From the NCBI RefSeq assembly GCF_026191635.1, contig NZ_JAKRRW010000010.1, positions 62,001 through 126,000 on the forward strand: DNA of 64,000 bases. Reading direction: 5' to 3'. Shown here piece after piece: positions 24,463 to 32,898 of this stretch; the first letter of the stretch is position 1, and each line of letters starts with the position of its first letter. The translations under genes were made by a program, and so were the position numbers. The notes beneath the pieces are model-generated. The model saw nothing but the letters and a program-made list of their open reading frames with translations, was not told the DNA's origin and made no database searches. This DNA is from Photobacterium obscurum (GTDB lineage: Bacteria > Pseudomonadota > Gammaproteobacteria > Enterobacterales > Vibrionaceae).

Positions 24463-25478
24463 GCCTTTGCTTCCTCACTCATCCCTTCAATATCTTGAAA
24501 CTGTTCGTCCATTACAACAAATAACGGTCTTTGCTTGGCCTCAATAAACAACCGACCAACATATTCCCCCATGAGACCAATTGATAGCAGTTGTACCCCG
24601 CCCAATAACAGAACAACCATTATCGTTGACGGATAACCCGCCACCGGCTCCCCCCAGATCAATGTCTTTGCAAACACGACTACAGCCATCGCTAGCGCGG
24701 CCACAGAAGTTAGCAGACCAGCCCCGGTCGCTATTCGTAACGGACGGGTACTAAAAGAAGTAATTCCCTCAAGCGCAAGATGCATGAGTTGACTGTAATT
24801 CCACTTCGTCTGACCGGACAAGCGAGGATCACGATCAAACATAAGCGTTGTTCGCCGAAAACCGGGCCACGCAAACAAGCCCTTCATAAAACGTGTTCGC
24901 TCCGGAAGCCGATTAATTTCGTTTACCACCCTGCGATCGATCAACCTAAAATCACCTACATTTTCCGGAATAGGTATTTCGCATAATCGATTCATCAATT
25001 TATAAAACAAAGCAGCTGTTGAACGCTTGAACCAGCCCTCACCATGGCGCTGATTACGTTTCATATCGACAACATCGAAACCATTCTGCCATTGCTCAAC
25101 CATGGCCGGGATCAACTCAGGGGGGTCTTGCAAATCCGCATCAATCAATATTACCGCTTGCCCACTTGCAGCCTGTAGCCCAGCCGTCATTGCCGCTTCT
25201 TTGCCAAAATTTCTACTGAGACGAATTGTTCTGACCTGATGGATCGAACTGGTAAACTGGTTGGCCAAATCACAGCAAGGATCTGTGCTTCCATCATCAA
25301 CATAAATCAGTTCACACATCCGGTTAAGGCGATCCAGCGCTAGACATAACCGCTGGTGACAAGCCTCTATGACGGCTTCTTCGTTAAACATGGGGACAAT
25401 AACGGACAGAAACGGTTCGTTTTCCTTACCGCTATGACTCGTGCCTCGGTGGCGGGATAATAAAGTAATGGACGACAT
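24459..25478 (-). CDS. GT2 polyprenyl-phosphate glycosyltransferase (GtrB/ArnC-like)
   Basis: A 339-aa enzyme that transfers a sugar from a nucleotide donor to undecaprenyl phosphate. The GT-A domain shows LSVIVPMFNEEAVI, YVDDGSTD, the DXD-like LIDADLQDPPEL and the helix EAAMTAGLQAASG. Two C-terminal transmembrane segments follow (about residues 235-260 and 275-300), then GEYVGRLFIEAKQRPLFVV, which is typical of GtrB and YfdH. It is the first gene of a two-gene operon, overlapping the GT39 gene by 4 bases, and diverges from a two-component system across 139 bases. Confidence 0.92.
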   Translation of the reverse strand: MSSITLLSRHRGTSHSGKENEPFLSVIVPMFNEEAVIEACHQRLCLALDRLNRMCELIYVDDGSTDPCCDLANQFTSSIHQVRTIRLSRNFGKEAAMTAGLQAASGQAVILIDADLQDPPELIPAMVEQWQNGFDVVDMKRNQRHGEGWFKRSTAALFYKLMNRLCEIPIPENVGDFRLIDRRVVNEINRLPERTRFMKGLFAWPGFRRTTLMFDRDPRLSGQTKWNYSQLMHLALEGITSFSTRPLRIATGAGLLTSVAALAMAVVVFAKTLIWGEPVAGYPSTIMVVLLLGGVQLLSIGLMGEYVGRLFIEAKQRPLFVVMDEQFQDIEGMSEEAKA

Positions 25479-25617
25479 TTTGAACCTCAGACCTAACCAA
25501 ACTTTCTTGGCCTGATTTTATGGTACTCAATGTGATAAAAAGGTCATTGACATTTTTTTCACCTCAATTTGTGCCATCATATTGATGCTGTTTCTATCTA
25601 TCGGATGATAAAATCAC

Positions 25618-26298
25618 ATGAAGTTGCTATTAATCGAAGACCATCAAGACATTGCAGGCGTTATTTTTGATTTCTTTGAAATCAAGGGATACACCTTGGA
25701 TTACGCCAGCAATGGGCAGCAAGGATACGACTTAGGGTGTAGCAATCATTACGATCTGATCATTCTGGACGTAATGCTGCCCCGAATGGATGGCTTTACT
25801 GTTTGCCAAAAACTAAGAGAGCATGGTGTCGACACACCAATTTTAATGTTAACGGCTCGAGACACACGGGAAGATACCCTTGAAGGCTTCGGCCATGGTG
25901 CAGATGATTATTTAGTCAAACCCTTTGACCTGGACATTCTCAATGCCAGGATCAAAGCACTTACACGTCGCCGCTCTGGCGATACCGCTACGAACATACT
26001 CACTTTTGGTAAACTTGAGCTGGATCTTAGTAGCCACGTGGCAAAACGGAATGAATGTCAGTTTTCCCTGAATCCGACACTGTTTACCATTTTGAAATTG
26101 TTAATGGCGCGCGCCCCCAAAACCGTGACGAAGGAAGAACTGATCTCCACTTTATGGGGAGAAGATGAGCCCGAAGGAAACGTACTCAGAAGCCATATTT
26201 ACCAGCTCAGACACCAGATAGACAAGCCTTTCCAACATGCTTATATCAGAACGGTCCCTAAAGTTGGCTATCAGTTAGTCGCAGAGGAAAGCAAGTGA
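25618..26298 (+). CDS. OmpR-family response regulator
   Basis: A 226-aa regulator: receiver domain with phosphoacceptor Asp51 in LIILDVMLPRMDG and Lys in VKPFD, then a winged-helix DNA-binding domain from about residue 130 ending in RSHIYQLRHQID and RTVPKVGYQLV. It overlaps the kinase gene by 4 bases. Placed between the glycosyltransferase operon and the gtrA gene, it probably controls surface glycosylation, in the manner of PmrAB over arn genes. That link is inferred from position. Confidence 0.92.
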   Translation: MKLLLIEDHQDIAGVIFDFFEIKGYTLDYASNGQQGYDLGCSNHYDLIILDVMLPRMDGFTVCQKLREHGVDTPILMLTARDTREDTLEGFGHGADDYLVKPFDLDILNARIKALTRRRSGDTATNILTFGKLELDLSSHVAKRNECQFSLNPTLFTILKLLMARAPKTVTKEELISTLWGEDEPEGNVLRSHIYQLRHQIDKPFQHAYIRTVPKVGYQLVAEESK

Positions 26299-27581
26299 GT
26301 AAAAAAACTAACGTCAAAAGTGCCAAGCAACTCACCTTCACTTATTTTTCGATCGTTGCCTTTGCGATCATTGCCATACATTTTTCTTTGCTGGACGCGA
26401 CACTAGAAGACTTTGAGCAACTGAATGCCAATAATCGCCTCAACCATGCTAAAGAAGTCGCAAAAGAAGTATTCGACGAAAATGATGTTTTGAATGTTGC
26501 CATTCCACCCTTTAGTCATGCCTACATTGGAAAAGAACAATTACCTTCTAGGCTCGACCTTCCAGATAGCTTACCCAGTGATAAGGCTACCGAGCTCAAA
26601 AGAGTGGAAGGTGACGACACTGAATACTTTATTATGAAAACGGAAATGGCAATTAAAAACACACCTAAAATTGTCTATTTCCTCTATTTTGATGATATTT
26701 ATGAATCAAGCGAAGAGCAGATTTTTTTAAACCAAGCCAAGCAGCTCACCATCTCATTTGTGCTCATATTGATTAGTTTAATTGTTGTTTTGCGCATCTC
26801 CGACAGGCTTACCAATCCTCTGTCACACTTGGCTGATGAGCTTGAAAATCGCTCACCGAACGATTTGTCTCCCATATCAAGGCCAAAAGGCATCGTTTCC
26901 AAAGAGCTTTTGCAGTTGGTCCACAGCTTTAACAAATATTCGTCACGCATCCACCAACTCATAGAGCGAGAGCGTTCCTTTAACCGCTACGCCAGTCACG
27001 AGCTTCGCAGCCCGCTTATGGTTATGAAAGGCTCTATTTCATTACTTGGTCAATCCAATGAGCCGGAGTTTGTAGAAAAACAGCGGCAGCGTTTACTGCA
27101 TGCCAGCAATGAGATGAACGATCTTGTCACAACCTTACTCTCGCTAACTCGTGAAGAAAACACCGCAAACCTCACCTCTCGTACACTCACTACTGAGGAA
27201 ATGAATACGATCATGTCTGAGCACGCCCACCTGCTCAGGGGCAAACCGGTAGAATGGAACGTACACTTAACTGAAGAAACCATGGTCAAGGTCCCCGAAA
27301 CAGTACTCAAGATTTTGCTGGGTAACCTAATTAAAAATGCGTATGCCTGTACCGAGGAAGGATATGTAACACTCGATGTAAGCCCTCAATCCATCAAGGT
27401 CATAGATAGCGGTATTGGGCTCGGTGCAAAACCGCGAGGCGTCGAAGGCTATGGGCTCGGGCTGTTGATTGCCAATGACATCTGCCGTAAATATGGTTGG
27501 AAATTAACCCATTACAACAATGAATCTGGTGGATGTACGGCAGAAATCACTCTGGCGCAGGAAGAAATACCCAGCGATTAG
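26295..27581 (+). CDS. Sensor histidine kinase paired with OmpR-type regulator
   Basis: A 428-aa membrane kinase: first transmembrane helix at about residues 15-32, a periplasmic sensor of about 115 residues, second helix at about 150-167, a short HAMP-like linker, HisKA with His235 in RYASHELRSP, and an HATPase domain with GNLIKNAYACT, DSGIGLG and YGLGLLI. The HATPase lacks an obvious F box, as often seen in small OmpR-type kinases. Its 3' end overlaps the convergent gtrA gene by 35 bases. The ligand is unknown; the periplasmic domain resembles those of stress or cationic-peptide sensors only in size. Confidence 0.9.
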   Translation: MSKKTNVKSAKQLTFTYFSIVAFAIIAIHFSLLDATLEDFEQLNANNRLNHAKEVAKEVFDENDVLNVAIPPFSHAYIGKEQLPSRLDLPDSLPSDKATELKRVEGDDTEYFIMKTEMAIKNTPKIVYFLYFDDIYESSEEQIFLNQAKQLTISFVLILISLIVVLRISDRLTNPLSHLADELENRSPNDLSPISRPKGIVSKELLQLVHSFNKYSSRIHQLIERERSFNRYASHELRSPLMVMKGSISLLGQSNEPEFVEKQRQRLLHASNEMNDLVTTLLSLTREENTANLTSRTLTTEEMNTIMSEHAHLLRGKPVEWNVHLTEETMVKVPETVLKILLGNLIKNAYACTEEGYVTLDVSPQSIKVIDSGIGLGAKPRGVEGYGLGLLIANDICRKYGWKLTHYNNESGGCTAEITLAQEEIPSD

Positions 27582-27969
27582 CCAGAGTAAAGTTTGCAAG
27601 CATACCGAGTAGGACTCCAGGGATCATTGCAATTAGCGACCATAGCAACAAACCATAACTTCCCGCTAGTTGCATGATCCATTCATTATTAACCCACTCA
27701 ATCAGTATCCAGTAGCATCCCCAGTTTGGTACAAAACCAATGCTGGCACAAAGTAAAAACCTCCCCCACTGCTTCACAGGCGCACGAGTATCGGTTCCCT
27801 CGAACGTAAAACGGCGGTTAAACCACCATGTTGCCGTTGCAGCAATCCAGAATGCACCTGCGCGCGCAGGTATAACAGGCAAAAACAAAGACAGTAATGT
27901 CATAGAGGCGACATCAACGATAAAACCTATCCCCCCTACCACACCAAATTTTAATAAACGCTGACTCAT
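27547..27969 (-). CDS. GtrA-family flippase-like membrane protein
   Basis: A 140-aa protein with four transmembrane helices. The family signature appears at the start as KFGVVGGIGFIVDVASMTLL and in the loop ATWWFNRRFTFEG. GtrA proteins are thought to flip undecaprenyl-phosphate-linked sugars to the periplasm for a GtrC or GT39 enzyme. A GT2 enzyme and a GT39 enzyme are encoded on the other side of the two-component genes, so all three steps of a Gtr-like route are present in this 5-kb locus. It overlaps the convergent kinase gene by 35 bases. Confidence 0.88.
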   Translation of the reverse strand: MSQRLLKFGVVGGIGFIVDVASMTLLSLFLPVIPARAGAFWIAATATWWFNRRFTFEGTDTRAPVKQWGRFLLCASIGFVPNWGCYWILIEWVNNEWIMQLAGSYGLLLWSLIAMIPGVLLGMLANFTLANRWVFLPAPE

Positions 27970-28202
27970 TAGCTCTCAGACACACTCAGTTATACCCATT
28001 TTAGAGAGAACAGAGGATACGCAGGCCAAGGTAAAAAAAATGTGTAATTGGTATAGTTCCCATGTTTATCGGTAAATTGTAAATCATTAATAATAAAGAT
28101 TTAATTAGTAAGCACCCAAAAACGATCAACTCTCTATCAGAGTTAAAGTCATTTGCTGCGGAATGATAAAAAAACACTTTTTTTTCACTTCGACGGGTTA
28201 TA

Positions 28203-29159
28203 ATGCCTGCAAATTTAGATGTTCAATCAACAACATTACGGAAAACCATGAGTAAAGTTTTTACCTTTTTAAAAGGCATGGCAATGGGAGCGGCCGACGT
28301 TGTACCCGGCGTTTCCGGTGGTACCATCGCTTTTATCACTGGGATTTATGACACCTTGCTTGAAAGTATTCGTCGCGTAAATCCAAGTTTAATCGGTATT
28401 TGGCGCCAACAAGGCTTCAAAGCGGCTTTCGAGCATATCAACGGGACATTTCTGATCTTGCTGTTGTCAGGCATCCTTACCAGTATTTTCACCCTCGCTC
28501 GTTTAATTACCTGGATGTTACATACCCATCCGATCCCTTTATGGTCTTTTTTCTTCGGACTGATCATTGTTTCGGTGAACCATATGTTTAAACAAATCGA
28601 GTTCTGGAAAGTCTCTCGCTTTGTTTCTGTTGCTGCTGGTGCCTTTTTTGCTTACGGTATTACCGTTTTGCACCCGCTTAACCTAGAGCCAACATCTTTC
28701 AATATACTGATTGCAGGCTCTATCGCTATTTGCGCCATGATCTTACCAGGCATTTCAGGAAGCTTTATCCTGCTACTGCTTGGCATGTATGGGCCTATTC
28801 TTGCTGCGGCCAAGTCACTGGATATTTTCACTCTTGCCATTTTCGCTTCGGGCTGTGTGATAGGCCTACTGACCTTTTCTCATCTCTTATCATGGGTATT
28901 ACGCCACTATCGTGATATTGCCCTGACCTTCCTGACAGGGTTAATGATCGGTACACTCAGTAAAATCTGGCCATGGAAAGAAACCCTCACCTGGCGTACA
29001 AACTCAAGTGGTGTTCAGGTTCCACTTGTAGAACAGAACTTATCACCATTCAGCTTTGAACAAATTACTGGCCAGCCCGCGCTGCTCGGATATGCCGTTG
29101 TTGCAATGCTAATGGGTATCGGCATTGTCTGGGGTCTGGAGAAAATCGCAGATAAATAG
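28203..29159 (+). CDS. popT: PopT/DUF368 undecaprenyl phosphate translocase
   Basis: A 318-aa polytopic membrane protein with about eight or nine hydrophobic segments. The DUF368 signature is GMAMGAADVVPGVSGGTIAF at residues 25-44, repeated in degenerate form as ICAMILPGISGSFILLLLGMYG near residue 180. DUF368 proteins were shown to recycle undecaprenyl phosphate across the inner membrane, including a Vibrio cholerae member. An ATG at 28248 (MSKVFTFLKG) is an alternative start that matches homologs better in length. Its place next to a lipid-carrier glycosylation locus fits, though it has its own promoter region. Confidence 0.88.
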   Translation: MPANLDVQSTTLRKTMSKVFTFLKGMAMGAADVVPGVSGGTIAFITGIYDTLLESIRRVNPSLIGIWRQQGFKAAFEHINGTFLILLLSGILTSIFTLARLITWMLHTHPIPLWSFFFGLIIVSVNHMFKQIEFWKVSRFVSVAAGAFFAYGITVLHPLNLEPTSFNILIAGSIAICAMILPGISGSFILLLLGMYGPILAAAKSLDIFTLAIFASGCVIGLLTFSHLLSWVLRHYRDIALTFLTGLMIGTLSKIWPWKETLTWRTNSSGVQVPLVEQNLSPFSFEQITGQPALLGYAVVAMLMGIGIVWGLEKIADK

Positions 29160-29167
29160 CCAATCTA

Positions 29168-29206
29168 TTATCATCTTGCCCTATTTGTTTGGGGGCAAGA
29201 TGATAA
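29168..29206 (+). terminator. Hairpin after popT
   Basis: Perfect 14-bp arms TTATCATCTTGCCC and GGGCAAGATGATAA surround an 11-base loop 8 bases after the popT stop. The T tract is poor, but the stem is strong. Confidence 0.65.
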
Positions 29207-29316
29207 CTTCCAACTTCTTTAACCAACCCTCCTCACAAAAAAAACTGTTAGCCAATTGATTAAAAATCAGCAATGGTATTATTAACAGACCCTTTACAAC
29301 CACAGCTCAAGTATTA

Positions 29317-29778
29317 ATGCCTAACAAAAAAAAATGGTCAGTAATAACCAATTGTGTACTCACACTAGCTCTCGCCTGGGGTGGTTACCAACTCATGGGA
29401 TTATCTGGCGGGAAAAATGATGAACCGCAAAAGATTATTGACTATTGTCAACTTAGTACTAAAGCTTGTGAACAGAATCACGCGATTGTAACTCTCAGCA
29501 ATGATGTTATTCACCCTATGCAATCCGCTGAAGTTAGTGTTTCATGGCCTGACATTCCTCAAAATACCGATAGCTTAATACTCTCACTTGAAGGCCACGA
29601 GATGATGATGGGGGTTTATAAACTAAAATTAACCCGAACACTAAACGGCCATTTTTCAGGTAATCTAATGCTACCTTTCTGCACCTCCGAAGAGATGACT
29701 TGGCAAGGTAGTATTAAACCCGATTCCAATTCAGTTAAGATTGAACCTATTAACGTTTCATTAAGGATGATCAAGTGA
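29317..29778 (+). CDS. Membrane-anchored hypothetical protein upstream of Sco-like gene
   Basis: A 153-aa protein with an uncleaved N-terminal anchor (residues 9-28) and a periplasmic beta-rich domain. That domain has two cysteines near residues 44 and 50 and a methionine-rich patch LSLEGHEMMMGVYKLKL around residue 97, resembling metal-handling FixH-like or copper-binding proteins. It overlaps the Sco1/SenC-type gene by 4 bases, so a joint role in copper delivery to cytochrome oxidase is likely. I do not know a named family for it. Confidence 0.7.
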   Translation: MPNKKKWSVITNCVLTLALAWGGYQLMGLSGGKNDEPQKIIDYCQLSTKACEQNHAIVTLSNDVIHPMQSAEVSVSWPDIPQNTDSLILSLEGHEMMMGVYKLKLTRTLNGHFSGNLMLPFCTSEEMTWQGSIKPDSNSVKIEPINVSLRMIK

Positions 29779-30362
29779 AATTTCAGTGGATTGTACTTGC
29801 CTTAGCCCTTACGGCCGGCTTAATAACTCGCTATGTTGTTGACTCCCAAGATCCGACAGCAGCGACTCCAAGTTATCCAATTAATATTCTGGAAACCGGT
29901 AAGCAAGCCATCGATCTGTATGATCAGGAAGACTCACGTCTACGAGTAATTTACTTTGGCTATACTCATTGCCCAGATGTCTGCCCTACATCACTGGCAG
30001 TTCTTTCCGCAGCGCTGCAAGAACTCACACCGGAAAAACTTGCCCAGCTCTGGCCGATTTTTATTACCTTGGATCCGGAACGAGATACCCCAGAAAAAAG
30101 CGCCGAGTACGCCCAGTACTTTCACAAAAATATTATTGGAATGACAGGTACAACAGCGCAAACAAAAGGATTAGCCGAGAAATATGGCGTGCTCTATATG
30201 CGTACAGAGCTTGAAGGTTCTGCCCTTGAGTATGCCGTCGACCACAGCTCCTATTTTTATTTCCTCAAACCAGACGGTACGCTAGTTGAAAAAGTACAGC
30301 ATACCTTGAATCCGGCCTTATTAGTTGATGCGATTGATCGCCTATTAGCCAAATCGTCTTGA
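29775..30362 (+). CDS. Sco1/SenC/PrrC-type copper chaperone
   Basis: A 195-aa thioredoxin-fold protein anchored by an N-terminal helix. The copper-binding CxxxC is present as HCPDVCP (Cys66, Cys70), and the third ligand His lies in VDHSSYFYF at about residue 158. Sco proteins deliver copper to, or reduce, the CuA site of cytochrome c oxidase. The start ATG overlaps the upstream membrane protein gene by 4 bases. No oxidase genes are in the window. Confidence 0.92.
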   Translation: MKFQWIVLALALTAGLITRYVVDSQDPTAATPSYPINILETGKQAIDLYDQEDSRLRVIYFGYTHCPDVCPTSLAVLSAALQELTPEKLAQLWPIFITLDPERDTPEKSAEYAQYFHKNIIGMTGTTAQTKGLAEKYGVLYMRTELEGSALEYAVDHSSYFYFLKPDGTLVEKVQHTLNPALLVDAIDRLLAKSS

Positions 30363-30539
30363 TGCTCGAAACTTAGGTTTTTAAAGCTAACTGAGCCAGT
30401 TTCTCGATTATGAGAGAGCTTTTTTAATGATAAATTGGTGGAAGATGAAGCAATTTGAGCAACTTATGCCATACTAATTCTGCCGACTGAAACTTTTAAC
30501 ACTCGGTCTGTAGTGGCAAACAAAGGAGAAGAAAGAAAA

Positions 30540-30803
30540 ATGAACCGTTCATTATCTATCCTTACCGGTATTATTCTGAGTGCGACACTTATTGGGTGTT
30601 CAAGCTCAGATGAAGTTGATCAAATGCAGCAGCTCACGAATAAAGTCGATATGCTCTCTGATCAGGTAGGAGCTCTGCAAAGTCAGCAAGACCAAATGGC
30701 AGGTGCCGTTAATGATGCACGAGCGGCTTCTGACGCTGCTTACCAAGAAGCTATGCGTGCGAATCAGCGTATTGATAACATCGCTAGTTCGTATAGTAAA
30801 TAA
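30540..30803 (+). CDS. Lpp-like alanine-zipper lipoprotein
   Basis: An 87-aa small outer-membrane lipoprotein. The signal peptide ends in the lipobox TLIGC, followed by SSSDE and a heptad coiled coil (QQLTNKVDMLSDQVGALQSQ) rich in alanine toward the C-terminus. This matches Lpp/OprI-type proteins that trimerise and can link the outer membrane to peptidoglycan; the last residue is Lys, as in Braun lipoprotein. The start at 30540 is chosen since the signal peptide begins there and AGGAG lies about 11 bases before. Confidence 0.85.
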   Translation: MNRSLSILTGIILSATLIGCSSSDEVDQMQQLTNKVDMLSDQVGALQSQQDQMAGAVNDARAASDAAYQEAMRANQRIDNIASSYSK

Positions 30804-30836
30804 AAAAAGCAGTGGCGCTTTTAGCGCCACTTCTTT
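30802..30836 (+). terminator. Rho-independent terminator after lipoprotein gene
   Basis: AGTGGCGCT (30811-30819) pairs with AGCGCCACT (30823-30831) across a TTT loop, followed by TCTTT and preceded by seven A. Confidence 0.85.
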
Positions 30837-30869
30837 ACCACTTATGATCAACCTTCGGTTACCCAGATC

Positions 30870-31538
30870 TCAGCTAACACCGACTGATTCCAGAAAACTA
30901 TAACCTTTTCCGCGTACTGTTTTTATATGCTGTTTGGACAACCCACTTTGCACCATCTTTCGCCGAATATTACTGATATGCATATCTAAATTACGATCAA
31001 ACGGGCTCAGCTCTTTCTTTAACACCTGCTTCTGTAGCTCTGCTTTAGACACAACGACACCATGGTGTTTAATCAAATATTCGAGCAATTCAGTTTCTGT
31101 TCCAGTTAAAGGAATCCGTGCTATTTGCTGCGTCAGATCCGATTGGCAATGGTTCGAACTTTGCCGCTGCCGCTCCAAGCCAACCCGGCGCAAGATTACT
31201 GTGATTCTGGCTAGCAACTCAGGAACCCGAAAAGGTTTTGCGATATATTGATCAGCTCCTGCCTGCAAACCTTCTAACATTGAAGGCTCATCGCCCAGCG
31301 CCGTTAGCATCAAAATCGGTGTAGCAAATCGTTGGCAAATACGACGAGCAACCTGTAAGCCATCAATATTTGGTAGCATGACATCAAGCAATACAAGATC
31401 GATAGCATTATTCTGCATATACGCAAGACCGCTTTCACCACAGTGTTCACAATGAACATCGTAGCCTTCTTCGGCCAATACTTCTTTTAACAATTCACAT
31501 AGCTGAACGTCGTCATCAACAACAAGAATATGAGACAC
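30870..31538 (-). CDS. Orphan CpxR-like response regulator
   Basis: An OmpR-family regulator closest in layout to CpxR. The start is taken as the GTG at 31538 (VSHILVVDDD), since receiver domains begin there; the frame extends further upstream without family sequence, and a GTG at 31544 is the alternative. The receiver has Asp52 in VLLDVMLPN and KPF. The winged helix has TETELLEYLIKHHG, RNLDMHISNIRRKM and KTVRGKGYSFLE. CpxR genes usually precede cpxA; no kinase gene is present here, so it is either an orphan or paired with a distant kinase. Confidence 0.85.
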   Translation of the reverse strand: MSHILVVDDDVQLCELLKEVLAEEGYDVHCEHCGESGLAYMQNNAIDLVLLDVMLPNIDGLQVARRICQRFATPILMLTALGDEPSMLEGLQAGADQYIAKPFRVPELLARITVILRRVGLERQRQSSNHCQSDLTQQIARIPLTGTETELLEYLIKHHGVVVSKAELQKQVLKKELSPFDRNLDMHISNIRRKMVQSGLSKQHIKTVRGKGYSFLESVGVS

Positions 31539-31908
31539 AAACACAACACCAAAATAAAAACAATTCTCATTATTATCAATATTCACACCCAGTTCAATGA
31601 CAAGAGTCAACATCAATATAAATAACACTGCCCGTTCAAGTGATTGCTTGGAATTTAAACAAAATAAAGTGGAAACTTGCAGAATCAGATGAAGAAAAAA
31701 GGCCGTAGATAGCCAAATCATACCTCAATCACATCCCCCCCTAAGCATCCTTACACATAACAGGAATATACCCAAGAAAGTGGTTTTCTTAACTGCATGA
31801 ATCACGCTTTTTAGCGATAAACCTCTCCTCCAACCACAAACAAAACAATATGAAACTTCAACCTTATGTCATAGAATGTGCCATCTGTACAAAAAACAAG
31901 ACATCCAG
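31539..31908. other. Intergenic region between divergent genes
   Basis: About 370 AT-rich bases shared by the CpxR-like and LplA-like genes. A partial match to the repeat arm (ATATACCCAAG at 31767-31777) is present. No gene or clear promoter is called. Confidence 0.4.
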
Positions 31909-32898
31909 ATGGAACTACAGGCCTACTTATCACAATCACAGAATCCGTGGTTTAACCAAGCTATTGAAGAAATAACCTTTGATAATATTGAAAAAAATAA
32001 GCTAGTTTTGTTCATCTGGCAAAATCGTCAGTCAATCAATATTGGCCGAGATCAGAACCCGTGGAATATATGCAATACTAGACATGCCCATCAAAATCAC
32101 GTCAGTATCGTTCGTCGGCAAACACCGGGAGGCGCGATCTATCAGGATCCGGGTCATACAAACTTTTCTCTGATGGGAAGTACAGAACAATTGAGTTTGA
32201 GTAATATTGAAGCTATTTTACAAAGACTGCTCACTTCCTTGAAGATAAACGCCAGTATTGCCCAACAAAAAGAAATTGTTGCCAATAATCGGAAAATTTC
32301 AAATACAACGAGCATCACTGTCGGTGACAATACACTTATTCATTCCACAATAAGAGTGAACACTAATTTATCTGTTGTTGACGAGTATATGACAAGTAAT
32401 CATGCAAGGGCATTATCAGACGTAATCGACAACTATTCGAATTTGAGCGAGCTTAACGCTACGATTACACACGCTGTATTACAGCGAGAATTAGTTAATG
32501 CCTTTTGTAGAAATTATGGTTGCGAAGTTGATACTCAATATATACAGATTAACCCCCTCCCTCCTCTTCCAGGCTTAGGTGAAAAGCTGCATTTTATTTC
32601 AAGCTGGGACTGGAACTATGGCCAGTCGCCTAAATTTTGCCGCCAAATCAAAGGGCGTTTTTCATGGGGGAAAGTAACCCTTACCCTTCAAGTCGTTCAA
32701 GGAACCATCATTCATATCCAATGCCATTCAAGTCAACGCTACTGTGCACTATTCAACAACTTCGCCAACAGATTAATTGGTTATCCTTATCAAGCAAAAT
32801 CCGTCATGCCGGTTATCTGCACGATGATGGTTGACTTCAGCGCCAATCATACTGAACTACTTGAGTTCGCGAATTGGCTCGAAAATGAACTGTCATGA
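31909..32898 (+). CDS. Diverged lipoate-protein ligase A-like protein
   Basis: A 329-aa protein of the BPL/LPL fold. The N-terminus NPWFNQAIEEITF and the segment LFIWQNRQSINIGRDQNPW match LplA. The lipoyl-AMP loop, normally RRxSGGGAVxHD, reads RRQTPGGAIYQD followed by PGHTNFS. The catalytic Lys region reads NNRKISNTTS, keeping the Lys but losing the usual small residues after it. The C-terminal accessory domain is present. It may be a ligase with altered specificity or a non-lipoate member. An ATG at 31876 would add 11 residues; homologs favour the later start. Confidence 0.75.
   Translation: MELQAYLSQSQNPWFNQAIEEITFDNIEKNKLVLFIWQNRQSINIGRDQNPWNICNTRHAHQNHVSIVRRQTPGGAIYQDPGHTNFSLMGSTEQLSLSNIEAILQRLLTSLKINASIAQQKEIVANNRKISNTTSITVGDNTLIHSTIRVNTNLSVVDEYMTSNHARALSDVIDNYSNLSELNATITHAVLQRELVNAFCRNYGCEVDTQYIQINPLPPLPGLGEKLHFISSWDWNYGQSPKFCRQIKGRFSWGKVTLTLQVVQGTIIHIQCHSSQRYCALFNNFANRLIGYPYQAKSVMPVICTMMVDFSANHTELLEFANWLENELS

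Noticed and set aside
27500-27600. Error in gene ends because kinase and gtrA overlap
   Set aside because: Both C-termini look natural, and a 35-base convergent overlap is acceptable.
30870-31721. Full 283-codon frame of the CpxR-like regulator
   Set aside because: The first 60 codons are hydrophobic, without family match; the receiver begins at the GTG near 31538.
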